Positions 18,091 to 25,331 of a stretch of 64,000 nucleotides of DNA are shown here, one piece after another; position 1 is the stretch's first letter; each line of letters opens with the position of its first letter. The DNA is from Anaerolineales bacterium. Lineage in GTDB: Bacteria; Chloroflexota; Anaerolineae; Anaerolineales; UBA11579. The translations under genes were made by a program, and so were the position numbers. The stretch is from NCBI GenBank assembly GCA_026129335.1, contig JAHCIH010000004.1, positions 1-64,000 of the forward strand, written 5' to 3'. The notes beneath the pieces are model-generated. The model was not told where the DNA came from. It ran no database searches and worked only from the letters and a program-made list of their open reading frames with translations.

Positions 18091-19497
18091 ATGTGGTCCT
18101 ACTACATTCACGCCCGCACTGTTGACGAAGCCTTGGCCGCGCTGGCCGAGCGCGGCCCTTCCGCCCGCCTGGTCGCCGGCGCCACCGACCTGATCCTCGA
18201 AATTGAACTCGGCGTGCGCAAGGGCATCGACACGCTGATTGATGTCACCCGCATCCCCGGCCTGGACGAAATCCGCCTCGACGACGAAGGCCGCATCCAC
18301 CTCGGCCCGCTGGTCACGCACAACGACTGCGCCGCCTCGCCGCTGATGCGCGAGCAGGCGCTGCCTCTGGCGCAGGCCGCCTACGAGGTCGGCGCGCCGC
18401 AGATCCGCAACCGCGGCACGGTGGCGGGCAACCTGGTCACCGCCTCGCCGGCCAACGACACCATCCCGCCGCTGATGGTGCTGGGCGCCAGCGTGGAGCT
18501 GCGCTCGGCCAACGGCACGCGCACAGTGCCGCTGGCCGAGTTCTACACCGGGCCGCGTAAGACTGTACTGCAGCCCGACGAGATGCTGGTGGATATCCAC
18601 TTCCCGGCGCTCGATCCGCAGACGGCCCGCGGCGCTTTCCTGCGCATCACCCTGCGCCGCGCCCAGGCCATTTCGGTGGTCAACGCCGCGGCGGTACTGC
18701 ACTTCGACGGCGACCATCTCGCCCAGGCGGCTATCACTCTGGGCTCAGTGGCCCCGGTCATCGTGCGCGCGCCGGAGGCCGAGGCTTTCCTGGCGGGCAA
18801 GCGGCTTGCGCCGGAGGTCATCGAGCAAGCCGCCGAATTGGCCGCCGGGGCCGCCTCGCCCATCGACGATGTGCGCAGTTCGGCGGCCTACCGCCGCCGC
18901 ATGGTCGCGGTGGCGGTGAAGCGCGTGCTGGAGGACCTGGCCGCCGACCCGCAGCCGCAGCGCATCCCGGCTCAGCCGGTGCTGCTGGCTACCCCCTCCA
19001 GGGGCGGGGATGGCCTGGACGGCCTGCCCAGCCACGAAATCGAGACCCGCATCAACGGCCATGTCTTCGCTTTTCAGAACGGCGAAGACAAAACCTTGCT
19101 GCGCCTGCTGCGTGAAGACGCGCTGCTCATCGGCACCAAAGAGGGCTGCGCCGAAGGCGAATGCGGCGCTTGCACCGTGTTCCTCGACGGGCAGGCGGTG
19201 ATGAGTTGCCTGGTGCCTGCGGCACGCGCCCACGGGGCCGATATCGTCACCATCGAGGGACTGGCGCAGGGCAAGCAACTTCATCCCGTGCAGCAAGCCT
19301 TCATTGACAACGCCGCGGTGCAGTGCGGCTACTGCACGCCCGGTTTCATCATGTCGGCCGTCAAGCTGCTCGAAGAGCGCCCGCAGCCCAGCCGTGAAGA
19401 GGCCCAAATCGCCGTCACCGGCAACCTGTGCCGCTGTACCGGCTACTACAAAATCCTGGACGCCATCCAACAGGCCGCCCGGGAGCAAGGAGCCTAG
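18091..19497 (+). CDS. Xanthine dehydrogenase family, fused FAD and [2Fe-2S] subunits
   Basis: A 468-residue fusion of two subunits that are often separate. Residues 1-290 are the FAD domain (LVAGATDLILEIELG, QIRNRGTVAGNLVTASP). After a linker, residues ~316-468 are the iron-sulfur subunit, with plant-type ligands C353, C358, C361 and C373 and the second cluster C412, C415, C447 and C449. It passes electrons from the molybdenum subunit to an acceptor. The order FAD then FeS reverses that of eukaryotic xanthine dehydrogenase. A TATAAT lies at 18074-18079. Confidence 0.92.
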   Translation: MWSYYIHARTVDEALAALAERGPSARLVAGATDLILEIELGVRKGIDTLIDVTRIPGLDEIRLDDEGRIHLGPLVTHNDCAASPLMREQALPLAQAAYEVGAPQIRNRGTVAGNLVTASPANDTIPPLMVLGASVELRSANGTRTVPLAEFYTGPRKTVLQPDEMLVDIHFPALDPQTARGAFLRITLRRAQAISVVNAAAVLHFDGDHLAQAAITLGSVAPVIVRAPEAEAFLAGKRLAPEVIEQAAELAAGAASPIDDVRSSAAYRRRMVAVAVKRVLEDLAADPQPQRIPAQPVLLATPSRGGDGLDGLPSHEIETRINGHVFAFQNGEDKTLLRLLREDALLIGTKEGCAEGECGACTVFLDGQAVMSCLVPAARAHGADIVTIEGLAQGKQLHPVQQAFIDNAAVQCGYCTPGFIMSAVKLLEERPQPSREEAQIAVTGNLCRCTGYYKILDAIQQAAREQGA

Positions 19498-19499
19498 CG

Positions 19500-19835
19500 A
19501 TGAATACCTGGCGTAGAAAACGCAGCCCCGGCCGCACCCTGCACCCACTCTGGCGCGGCGTGGGTTGCCTGATCGTGGTGTTGATGCCGCTGCTGGCCTG
19601 GTGGTTTTCCGGGTTTGGTCTCGAATTCGTGCAGTCAGAAGCCCCAGAGTGGTTGCGCGCCGCCCCCAGCGGTTCGAACGAACTGCTCTTTATCCGCATC
19701 GGCATCGCCGCCATCATTGGCCTCGCCCTCTATTTATTGCTGACTTTCTCCAGTTCCTTGCTGCTCTCCATGGTGAATTCCATCGACAGGTTCATTGAAC
19801 GCCTGGCTGGCGGTAACTCGGGGGAGGCGGAGTGA
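19500..19835 (+). CDS. Small two-helix membrane protein between hydroxylase subunits
   Basis: A 111-residue protein with a basic N-terminus and two hydrophobic segments (about residues 20-42 and 65-90). I do not recognise the family. It lies 2 nt after the FAD-FeS subunit and overlaps the molybdenum subunit start (GTGA), so it is translated within the operon. A membrane anchor or electron-transfer partner for an otherwise soluble enzyme is possible but unproven. Confidence 0.65.
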   Translation: MNTWRRKRSPGRTLHPLWRGVGCLIVVLMPLLAWWFSGFGLEFVQSEAPEWLRAAPSGSNELLFIRIGIAAIIGLALYLLLTFSSSLLLSMVNSIDRFIERLAGGNSGEAE

Positions 19836-22057
19836 GCCATCTCGGCAAGTCAGCCCTGCGCATTGACGCGCGCGGCAAGGTCACCGGGCAGACCCTGTAT
19901 CCCGGCGACATCAACCGCCCGCAGCAGGCCCACGCCAAGGTGCTCTTCGCCAACCGGCCTCATGCTCGCATCCTCTCCATCGACACCAGCCAGGCCGAGG
20001 CGCTGCCAGGTGTGCTGGCCGTGTTCACCGCCAAGGATGTGCCGGTCAACGAATATGGCCTCATCTATCACGACCAGCCCGTGCTTTGCGGCCCGGGCTC
20101 GGACAAGCCACACGCTGACCGCGTGCGTTACGTGGGCGACCAGGTGGCCTTCATCGTCGCCGAGACCGAAGCCATCGCCGCCCGGGCCCGTGACCTCATC
20201 CGAGTCGAATACGAGGACCTGCCGGTCATCACCGACGTCTTCGCCGCCGAGGCGCCGGACGCGGTGCACATCCACCCCGAGAAGGACAGCAACACGTTCA
20301 TTGAATACCGCGTGCGCCACGGCGATATGGAGGCCGGCTTCGCCGAGGCCGATGTCATCATCGAGGGCGAGTACCACACGCCGGTGCAAGAGCACGCCTA
20401 CCTTGCCCCCGAGTCGGGCCTGGCCTACATGGATGAAGAAGGCCGCGTCACCGTGGAGGTGGCCGGGCAGTGGGCGCATGAAGAGCGCCTGGCCGTGGCT
20501 CACGCCCTCGGCCTGCCCGAGGAACAGGTGCGCATCATCCACCCGGCCATCGGCGGCGCTTTCGGCGGCCGTGAGGACATGTCCATCCAGATTGTGCTCG
20601 GCCTGGCCGCCTGGCGGTTGGCGCAGCGCGGCATCCACCGCCCGGTGAAAATCATTTGGTCGCGCGCCGAGTCGATGATCGGCCACCATAAGCGCCACGC
20701 CTACTTGCTGCGCGCCAAATGGGGCGCCACCCGCGAGGGCAAAATCGTCGCCGCCCAGTGCGAACTGGTCGCCGACGGCGGGCCGTATATCTACACGTCC
20801 ACCAAGGTGCTGGCCAACGCCACATTGATGTGTATCGGCCCGTATTTGATCCCCAACGTGCAGGTGGACGCCCGCGCGGTGTTCACCAACAATGTGCCCG
20901 GCGGCGCCTTTCGCGGCTTCGGCGGCCCGCAGGGCGCCTTCGCCGCCGAGACGCAGGTCAACAAGCTGGCTGAGGCACTGGGCATCGACCCCGTGGAACT
21001 GCGTATGCGCAATATTGCCCGCGATGGCGATGTGCTCTTCTTCAAGTCGCCACTGCCCAAAGGATCTTCGATGGACAAGGTGGTGGAGCAGGGCGCCCAG
21101 GCCGCCGGCTGGAGCCAGACTGCGGATGGCTGGGGGCGGGACGCGGCCACCTGGCCGCAACTGCCGCCCGTGGCGCGCCCGCACATCAAGCGCGGCGTGG
21201 GTTTCGCTTCCGGCTTCAAGAACGTGGGCTTTTCCTTCGGCTTCCCCGAGCGCAGTTGGGCCACCGTGGAACTGCACGGCGACGCCCAAATCGAGCGCGC
21301 TGTCCTGCGCCAGGCCGGCTCAGATGTGGGCCAGGGGGCGCACACCGTCTTCCAACAAATGGCCGCCGAGGCGCTGGGGCTGCCGCTGGAGAAGGTCGAG
21401 TTGGTGCTGGCCGACACGGCCGAGACCGGCGATTCGGGCAGCGCCAGCGCTTCCCGGCTGACCTTCATGGCCGGCAACGCCATCCGCGGCGCGGCCGAGC
21501 TGGCCCTGCAAAAGTGGGCCGATGAAGAGCGCCCCGCCATCGCCCAATACAAGTATGTGCCGCCGGCCACCACAGCCTTCGACCCCGAGACGGGCGCCAC
21601 CGACCCGAACTTCGCCTGCGGCTACGTTTCCGAGGCGGTGGCGGTGGAGGTGGATACCGAGACCGGCCACGTGCACATTACCGATGTGCTCTGCGCCGAC
21701 GATGTGGGCCGGGCGGTCAACCCGCAGCAAATCGTCGGCCAAATCGAGGGCGCCGTGGTGCAGGCCGCCGGCTACACCGTGCTGGAGAACTTCGTCCAGC
21801 AGGATGGTTACGTCAAAACCCAGTTCCTCTCCAATTACCTCATCCCCACCGTGCTCGACGTACCCGACCGCGTGGAATCGCTGATTTTGGAATACCCCGA
21901 CCCGGTCGGCCCCTGGGGGCTGCGCGGCGTGGCCGAGATGCCCTACATCCCCTTCGCCCCCGCGGTGGTGGCCGCCATCCACGACGCCACCGGCGTGTGG
22001 ATGGACCGCTTCCCGTTGACCCCCGAGCGCGTACTGGCCGCGCTGGGCAAGCTCTGA
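19832..22057 (+). CDS. Xanthine dehydrogenase family, molybdopterin-binding subunit
   Basis: A 741-residue large subunit of the molybdenum hydroxylase family. Visible motifs are [28 protein letters not shown] and the C-terminal [15 protein letters not shown] around the active-site glutamate. The second motif is of xanthine/aldehyde-oxidoreductase type; the cysteine loop AYRCSFR of form I CO dehydrogenase is absent. The likely reaction is hydroxylation of a purine or other N-heterocycle, or of an aldehyde; substrate not determined. The GTG start overlaps the preceding gene. mocA lies downstream. Confidence 0.92.
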   Translation: MSHLGKSALRIDARGKVTGQTLYPGDINRPQQAHAKVLFANRPHARILSIDTSQAEALPGVLAVFTAKDVPVNEYGLIYHDQPVLCGPGSDKPHADRVRYVGDQVAFIVAETEAIAARARDLIRVEYEDLPVITDVFAAEAPDAVHIHPEKDSNTFIEYRVRHGDMEAGFAEADVIIEGEYHTPVQEHAYLAPESGLAYMDEEGRVTVEVAGQWAHEERLAVAHALGLPEEQVRIIHPAIGGAFGGREDMSIQIVLGLAAWRLAQRGIHRPVKIIWSRAESMIGHHKRHAYLLRAKWGATREGKIVAAQCELVADGGPYIYTSTKVLANATLMCIGPYLIPNVQVDARAVFTNNVPGGAFRGFGGPQGAFAAETQVNKLAEALGIDPVELRMRNIARDGDVLFFKSPLPKGSSMDKVVEQGAQAAGWSQTADGWGRDAATWPQLPPVARPHIKRGVGFASGFKNVGFSFGFPERSWATVELHGDAQIERAVLRQAGSDVGQGAHTVFQQMAAEALGLPLEKVELVLADTAETGDSGSASASRLTFMAGNAIRGAAELALQKWADEERPAIAQYKYVPPATTAFDPETGATDPNFACGYVSEAVAVEVDTETGHVHITDVLCADDVGRAVNPQQIVGQIEGAVVQAAGYTVLENFVQQDGYVKTQFLSNYLIPTVLDVPDRVESLILEYPDPVGPWGLRGVAEMPYIPFAPAVVAAIHDATGVWMDRFPLTPERVLAALGKL

Positions 22058-22059
22058 CC

Positions 22060-23001
22060 TTGTCGTTTCTGGAGCGCTTCTTCGCAGACGAACACCAGGT
22101 GCTGGACGCGCGGGTGCGCGAAACCCTGCCGGGCGAAACGGCCCGGCTGAGCGACGGCGTGACCTATTATCAGCAGGCCGGGCCGCGCAACGGCCGCCCG
22201 GTCATCCTCATTCACGGTTTTTCGGTGCCGCAGTTCATCTGGGACGCCAACTTCGAAGCCCTGGCGGCGGCCGGCCTGCGCGTGGTGCGTTATGACCTCT
22301 TCGGGCGCGGCTACTCCGACCGCCCGGGGCTGCCCTACGACAAAGCGCTTTTCGTGCGCCAACTGGCCGAACTGATGGACGTACTCAAGCTGCCCCAGGC
22401 CGACCTGGTGGCGCTCTCGATGGGTGGCCCGGTCGCCGCCGAATTCGCCTTTCGCTTTCCGAAGCGGGTGCGCAGGCTGGCGTTCATTGCCCCAGCCGGC
22501 TTCGACCTGAGGCTGCCCGCCGCAGTGCGCTGGCTGCGCCTGCCGCTGCTGGGCGAGCTGGCCCTGGGGATGCTGGGCCGCTTCGGCCAGCGCAGCCTGC
22601 TCGAAGGCATGCTGGCCGACTTCTATCAGCCCAGCCAGGAGGCGTTGGACTATTTCGTGCCGCGCTATCAGGAACAGATGAAGTACCACGGCTTCAAACG
22701 CGCCCTGCTCTCCAGCCTGCGCCGCGGCATGCTCGACGAAGACCTGGAGCTCTACCGCAGGCTGGGGGAGGCTGAGGCGCCGGTGTTGCTCCTCTGGGGC
22801 GAGCACGACCAGACGGTGCCCTTTAGCCATCACGGCACGTTCCAGCAATTGGTGCCGCGGGCCGAATTCCACGCCATCTCCGAGGCGGGGCACCTGCCGC
22901 ATTTCGAGCGCCCCGACCTGGTCAACCCGCTGCTCATCGAGTTTCTCACTAGACCCCCAGCTCCACCCGTTATTGCGAGGAGCACGCGCGGTGATGCATG
23001 A
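22060..23001 (+). CDS. Alpha/beta-hydrolase fold protein with repeat-derived C-terminus
   Basis: About 313 residues. The fold is shown by ILIHGFSVPQFIWDANFEAL, RVVRYDLFGRGYSDRPG, the nucleophile elbow LVALSMGGPVAAEFA and the C-terminal GEHDQTVPF and SEAGHLPHFERP. The substrate is unknown. The start is probably the TTG two bases after the upstream stop. The last ten residues, VIARSTRGDA, and the stop codon are encoded by the family A repeat, so the original C-terminus was probably different. Confidence 0.85.
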   Translation: MSFLERFFADEHQVLDARVRETLPGETARLSDGVTYYQQAGPRNGRPVILIHGFSVPQFIWDANFEALAAAGLRVVRYDLFGRGYSDRPGLPYDKALFVRQLAELMDVLKLPQADLVALSMGGPVAAEFAFRFPKRVRRLAFIAPAGFDLRLPAAVRWLRLPLLGELALGMLGRFGQRSLLEGMLADFYQPSQEALDYFVPRYQEQMKYHGFKRALLSSLRRGMLDEDLELYRRLGEAEAPVLLLWGEHDQTVPFSHHGTFQQLVPRAEFHAISEAGHLPHFERPDLVNPLLIEFLTRPPAPPVIARSTRGDA

Positions 23002-23116
23002 ATATGCATCACCGCGCAGCGGACGAAGCAATCTCGGATGCAGGCTATGCAGACATGAAAACCGAGATTGCTTCGTCGTTGCCAGCGCTTCGCGCTGGTA
23101 CACTCCTCGCAATGAC
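22969..23116. repeat. Interspersed inverted-repeat element, family A, copy 2
   Basis: About 148 bp with ends GTTATTGCGAGGAG (22969-22982; one mismatch to copy 1) and its partner CTCCTCGCAATGAC (23103-23116). Inside are a hairpin around ATGCAT (22990-23013) and the CGAAGCAATCTC / GAGATTGCTTCG arms. It fills the whole gap between the hydrolase and the cytidylyltransferase and overlaps both coding ends: it provides the hydrolase stop, and its terminal ATGAC holds the next start codon. Confidence 0.88.
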
Positions 23117-23699
23117 AAACATCGCCGGCATCCTGCTGGCCGCCGGAGAGTCCAAGCGGTTGGGGCAGCCCAAGCAGCTGCTTGACTGGAAGGGCAGGCC
23201 CTTCGTGCGCCAGGTGGCCGAGACGGCGCTGGCCTCCAAACTTGGCTCGTTGACTGTGGTCACCGGCGCAATGGCCGCTGAGGTCGCCGCCGCCCTGGAT
23301 GGCTTGCCGCTGAACATCGTCCACAACCCCGACTGGGCCGCGGGGCAGAGCACCTCTGTGCGTGCCGGGCTGGCCGCCGTCCCCCCGGAGGCGACCGCGG
23401 CGCTGTTCATGGTCACCGACCAGCCGCAGCTCTCCGTGGCGCTCATCGACACCCTGTGCGCCGAGCACGCCGCCAGCGGGGCGCCCATCGTCGCCCCGCT
23501 GGTGGACGGCCAGCGCAGCAACCCGGTGCTCTTCGACCGCAGCACCTTCGCCCACTTTGCCGAACTGCAGGGCGATGTGGGCGGCCGGGCGCTGTTCTCC
23601 CGCTTTCCGGTGACCTGGATACCCTGGCTGGATAACTCACTGGCCATCGATGTGGATACGCCCGAAGACTACGAGAGGCTCAAGCGCCTGGCGGGCTAG
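23112..23699 (+). CDS. mocA: Molybdenum cofactor cytidylyltransferase-like nucleotidyltransferase
   Basis: A 195-residue MobA-like nucleotidyltransferase: GILLAAGESKRLGQPKQLL is the GTP/CTP-binding motif and MVTDQPQLS the metal-binding one; SNPVLFDRSTF follows. MocA makes molybdopterin cytosine dinucleotide for xanthine-dehydrogenase-type enzymes, which fits the operon upstream. CTP versus GTP use is inferred from context. Its ATG lies in the terminal repeat of the family A element, and a TACACT box inside the element ends 7 nt before it. Confidence 0.84.
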   Translation: MTNIAGILLAAGESKRLGQPKQLLDWKGRPFVRQVAETALASKLGSLTVVTGAMAAEVAAALDGLPLNIVHNPDWAAGQSTSVRAGLAAVPPEATAALFMVTDQPQLSVALIDTLCAEHAASGAPIVAPLVDGQRSNPVLFDRSTFAHFAELQGDVGGRALFSRFPVTWIPWLDNSLAIDVDTPEDYERLKRLAG

Positions 23700-23718
23700 G
23701 CGCAGGTAGAATCGCGAG

Positions 23719-24303
23719 ATGTCAGTAATACGCGCTTTTGTTGCCTTGGAAATGCCCGAACCCTTGCAGCGCGAGCTGGACAAGCTCAGTGTGCCGCTGC
23801 AGCGGCTGATGAAGGACCTGCCGCTGCGCTGGGTGAAAATCGCCAACATCCACCTGACGCTCAAGTTCCTCGGCCCGGTCTCCCCGCAGCAGGTTGAGCA
23901 GGTCAGTCAGCGGGTGGCTGCGTTGGCCGCGGAGACACCGCCGCTGGAAGTGCACATCAGCCAACTGGGCGCCTTCCCCAGCGCCGCCGCGCCGCGGGTG
24001 CTCTGGGCCGGCTTGCATACGCCGCCGGAACTGGGCCGCCTGCAAGAGAGCGTGGAGCGCGAGATGGTTGCCCTGGGGCTGCCGGCAGAGCGCAACCCCT
24101 TCCGCCCACACCTGACCCTGGCGCGAGTGCGCCGCGAACACCGCCAGGCCAACATCAAACGCATCAGCGAGCTGCTCGCTGATGCGCAGATCAACCCACC
24201 GCAGCCTGCCCGGCTGGAAACACTTGCCCTGTTCAGCAGCGACCTCAAACCGGGCGGCTCCGTGTATACTCCTTTGATACGCAGCACACTAACTGGCCAA
24301 TAG
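23719..24303 (+). CDS. thpR: RNA 2',3'-cyclic phosphodiesterase
   Basis: A 194-residue 2H phosphoesterase that opens 2',3'-cyclic phosphates on RNA (formerly called 2'-5' RNA ligase). Both catalytic HxTx motifs are present, in NIHLTLKFLGPV and FRPHLTLARV, at the usual spacing. No ribosome binding site is present; a TAGAAT box ends six bases before the ATG. Confidence 0.93.
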   Translation: MSVIRAFVALEMPEPLQRELDKLSVPLQRLMKDLPLRWVKIANIHLTLKFLGPVSPQQVEQVSQRVAALAAETPPLEVHISQLGAFPSAAAPRVLWAGLHTPPELGRLQESVEREMVALGLPAERNPFRPHLTLARVRREHRQANIKRISELLADAQINPPQPARLETLALFSSDLKPGGSVYTPLIRSTLTGQ

Positions 24304-24318
24304 GAGCCGCTAGCGCAT

Positions 24319-24663
24319 TTGGAACCGATTGAACTAGCCCGCAGCATCGCCGACACCCTGGAAGACAAAAAGGGTGAAGACATCCTCCTGCTCGACCTGC
24401 AGGATTTGGCCCCGCTCAGCGATTATTTCGTGATTTGCTCCGGCAGCACAGACCGCACCATCAAGGCCCTGCTGGACGCCGTAGTGGATGAAGCTCGCGA
24501 AAAGCACAAAGTCAAACCACGCATGGAAGGCAAGCCGGAAGAGGGCTGGCTGCTGGCCGACTATGGCTCCGTGGTGGTGCACATCTTTTCCAACCACCAG
24601 CGCGAGTACTACCGCCTCGAAGACCTGTGGTCGGAAGCCAAAGTACTGCTGCATGTGCAATAA
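24319..24663 (+). CDS. rsfS: Ribosome silencing factor RsfS
   Basis: A 114-residue RsfS/Iojap protein, which binds ribosomal protein uL14 and blocks subunit joining under starvation. The family run LLDLQDLAPLSDYFVICSGS is complete, as are MEGKPEEGWLLADYGSVVVH and FSNHQREYYRLEDLW. The start is a TTG; an AGGAG lies about a dozen bases upstream. It follows thpR by 15 nt and ends near a bidirectional terminator. Confidence 0.94.
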   Translation: MEPIELARSIADTLEDKKGEDILLLDLQDLAPLSDYFVICSGSTDRTIKALLDAVVDEAREKHKVKPRMEGKPEEGWLLADYGSVVVHIFSNHQREYYRLEDLWSEAKVLLHVQ

Positions 24664-24706
24664 CTCTCAACCACAAAGTCACAAGAGAAACCAATACCAC
24701 ATTGGG

Positions 24707-24731
24707 TAGGGGCGCAGCATGCTGCGCCCTA
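24707..24731. repeat. Palindromic short repeat, TAGGGGCG-type
   Basis: A 20-bp perfect palindrome (24710-24729, centre GCATGC) flanked by TAG and CTA. It shares its outer GGGCG arms and GCATGC centre with the palindrome at 13665-13686. Non-coding, between rsfS and the terminator. Confidence 0.6.
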
Positions 24732-24739
24732 AGAATTAA

Positions 24740-24770
24740 AAAGCAGGCAGCCCATCTGGCCGCCTGCTTT
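24740..24770 (-). terminator. Bidirectional intrinsic terminator between rsfS and ndk
   Basis: A 9-bp stem (AAAGCAGGC with GCCTGCTTT) flanked by A-runs on its left and CTTT on its right. On the minus strand it ends in a run of five T, so it should stop ndk transcripts; the plus-strand T-run is weaker. Confidence 0.75.
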
Positions 24771-24817
24771 GTATGTAATTACCACTTACTGAATCACTAA
24801 TCTCTAATTACCAACCT

Positions 24818-25276
24818 CTAATCACTATCCTCAAACACCCAACGGTCAATCGCCCGTTCCCACTCGACCAATTCGTCGGAATCGAACCACAGCTTGACCT
24901 CGCGCTCCCCGGTTTCCGGCGCGTCGGAGGCGTGGGTCAGGTTGCGGCCCACCTCCAGGCCGAAATCGTGGCGCAGGCTTCCGGGCGCCGCCTCGGTCGG
25001 GCGGGTGCTGCCCATTGTCTGGCGGATGGCGGCCACCGCATTGGGGCCTTCCCAAGCCATGGCCATCACCGGGCTGGAGGTGATGTACTTGATCAGACCG
25101 TCGTAAAACGGCTTGCCCTCATGCTCGGCGTAGTGCTTCTTCGCCAGGTCTTTGCTGACTTCCAGGAATTTCGCGCCCACCAGGCGCAGGCCGCGGCGCT
25201 CCAGGCGGGAGAAGACCTCGCCCACCAAACCGCGCTGCACGCCATCGGGTTTCACCAATACCAAACTGCGTTCCAA
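24818..25276 (-). CDS. ndk: Nucleoside-diphosphate kinase
   Basis: A 152-residue Ndk that transfers phosphate between nucleoside tri- and diphosphates. LVLVKPDGVQRGLVGE opens the protein, GPNAVAAIRQTMGSTRP is the nucleotide loop, and the phosphorylated His is in RNLTHASDAPE. The start is a TTG: GGAGG lies six bases before it and the family begins just here. The C-terminus is slightly extended compared with short bacterial Ndk. Confidence 0.94.
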   Translation of the reverse strand: MERSLVLVKPDGVQRGLVGEVFSRLERRGLRLVGAKFLEVSKDLAKKHYAEHEGKPFYDGLIKYITSSPVMAMAWEGPNAVAAIRQTMGSTRPTEAAPGSLRHDFGLEVGRNLTHASDAPETGEREVKLWFDSDELVEWERAIDRWVFEDSD

Positions 25277-25331
25277 ATCAGTCCTCCAGGATGCGTATGA
25301 GTTCGCCGACCTCTTCGGGTCGGCGGGAATT

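Noticed and set aside
19832-22057. Aerobic CO dehydrogenase large subunit
   Set aside because: The active-site loop lacks the cysteine motif AYRCSFR of form I enzymes and reads as the xanthine/aldehyde-oxidoreductase type [10 protein letters not shown].
23041-23111. Longer N-terminus for mocA, starting inside the repeat
   Set aside because: The extra residues are repeat-encoded and unlike the family, and the conserved GILLAAG motif begins right after the chosen ATG.
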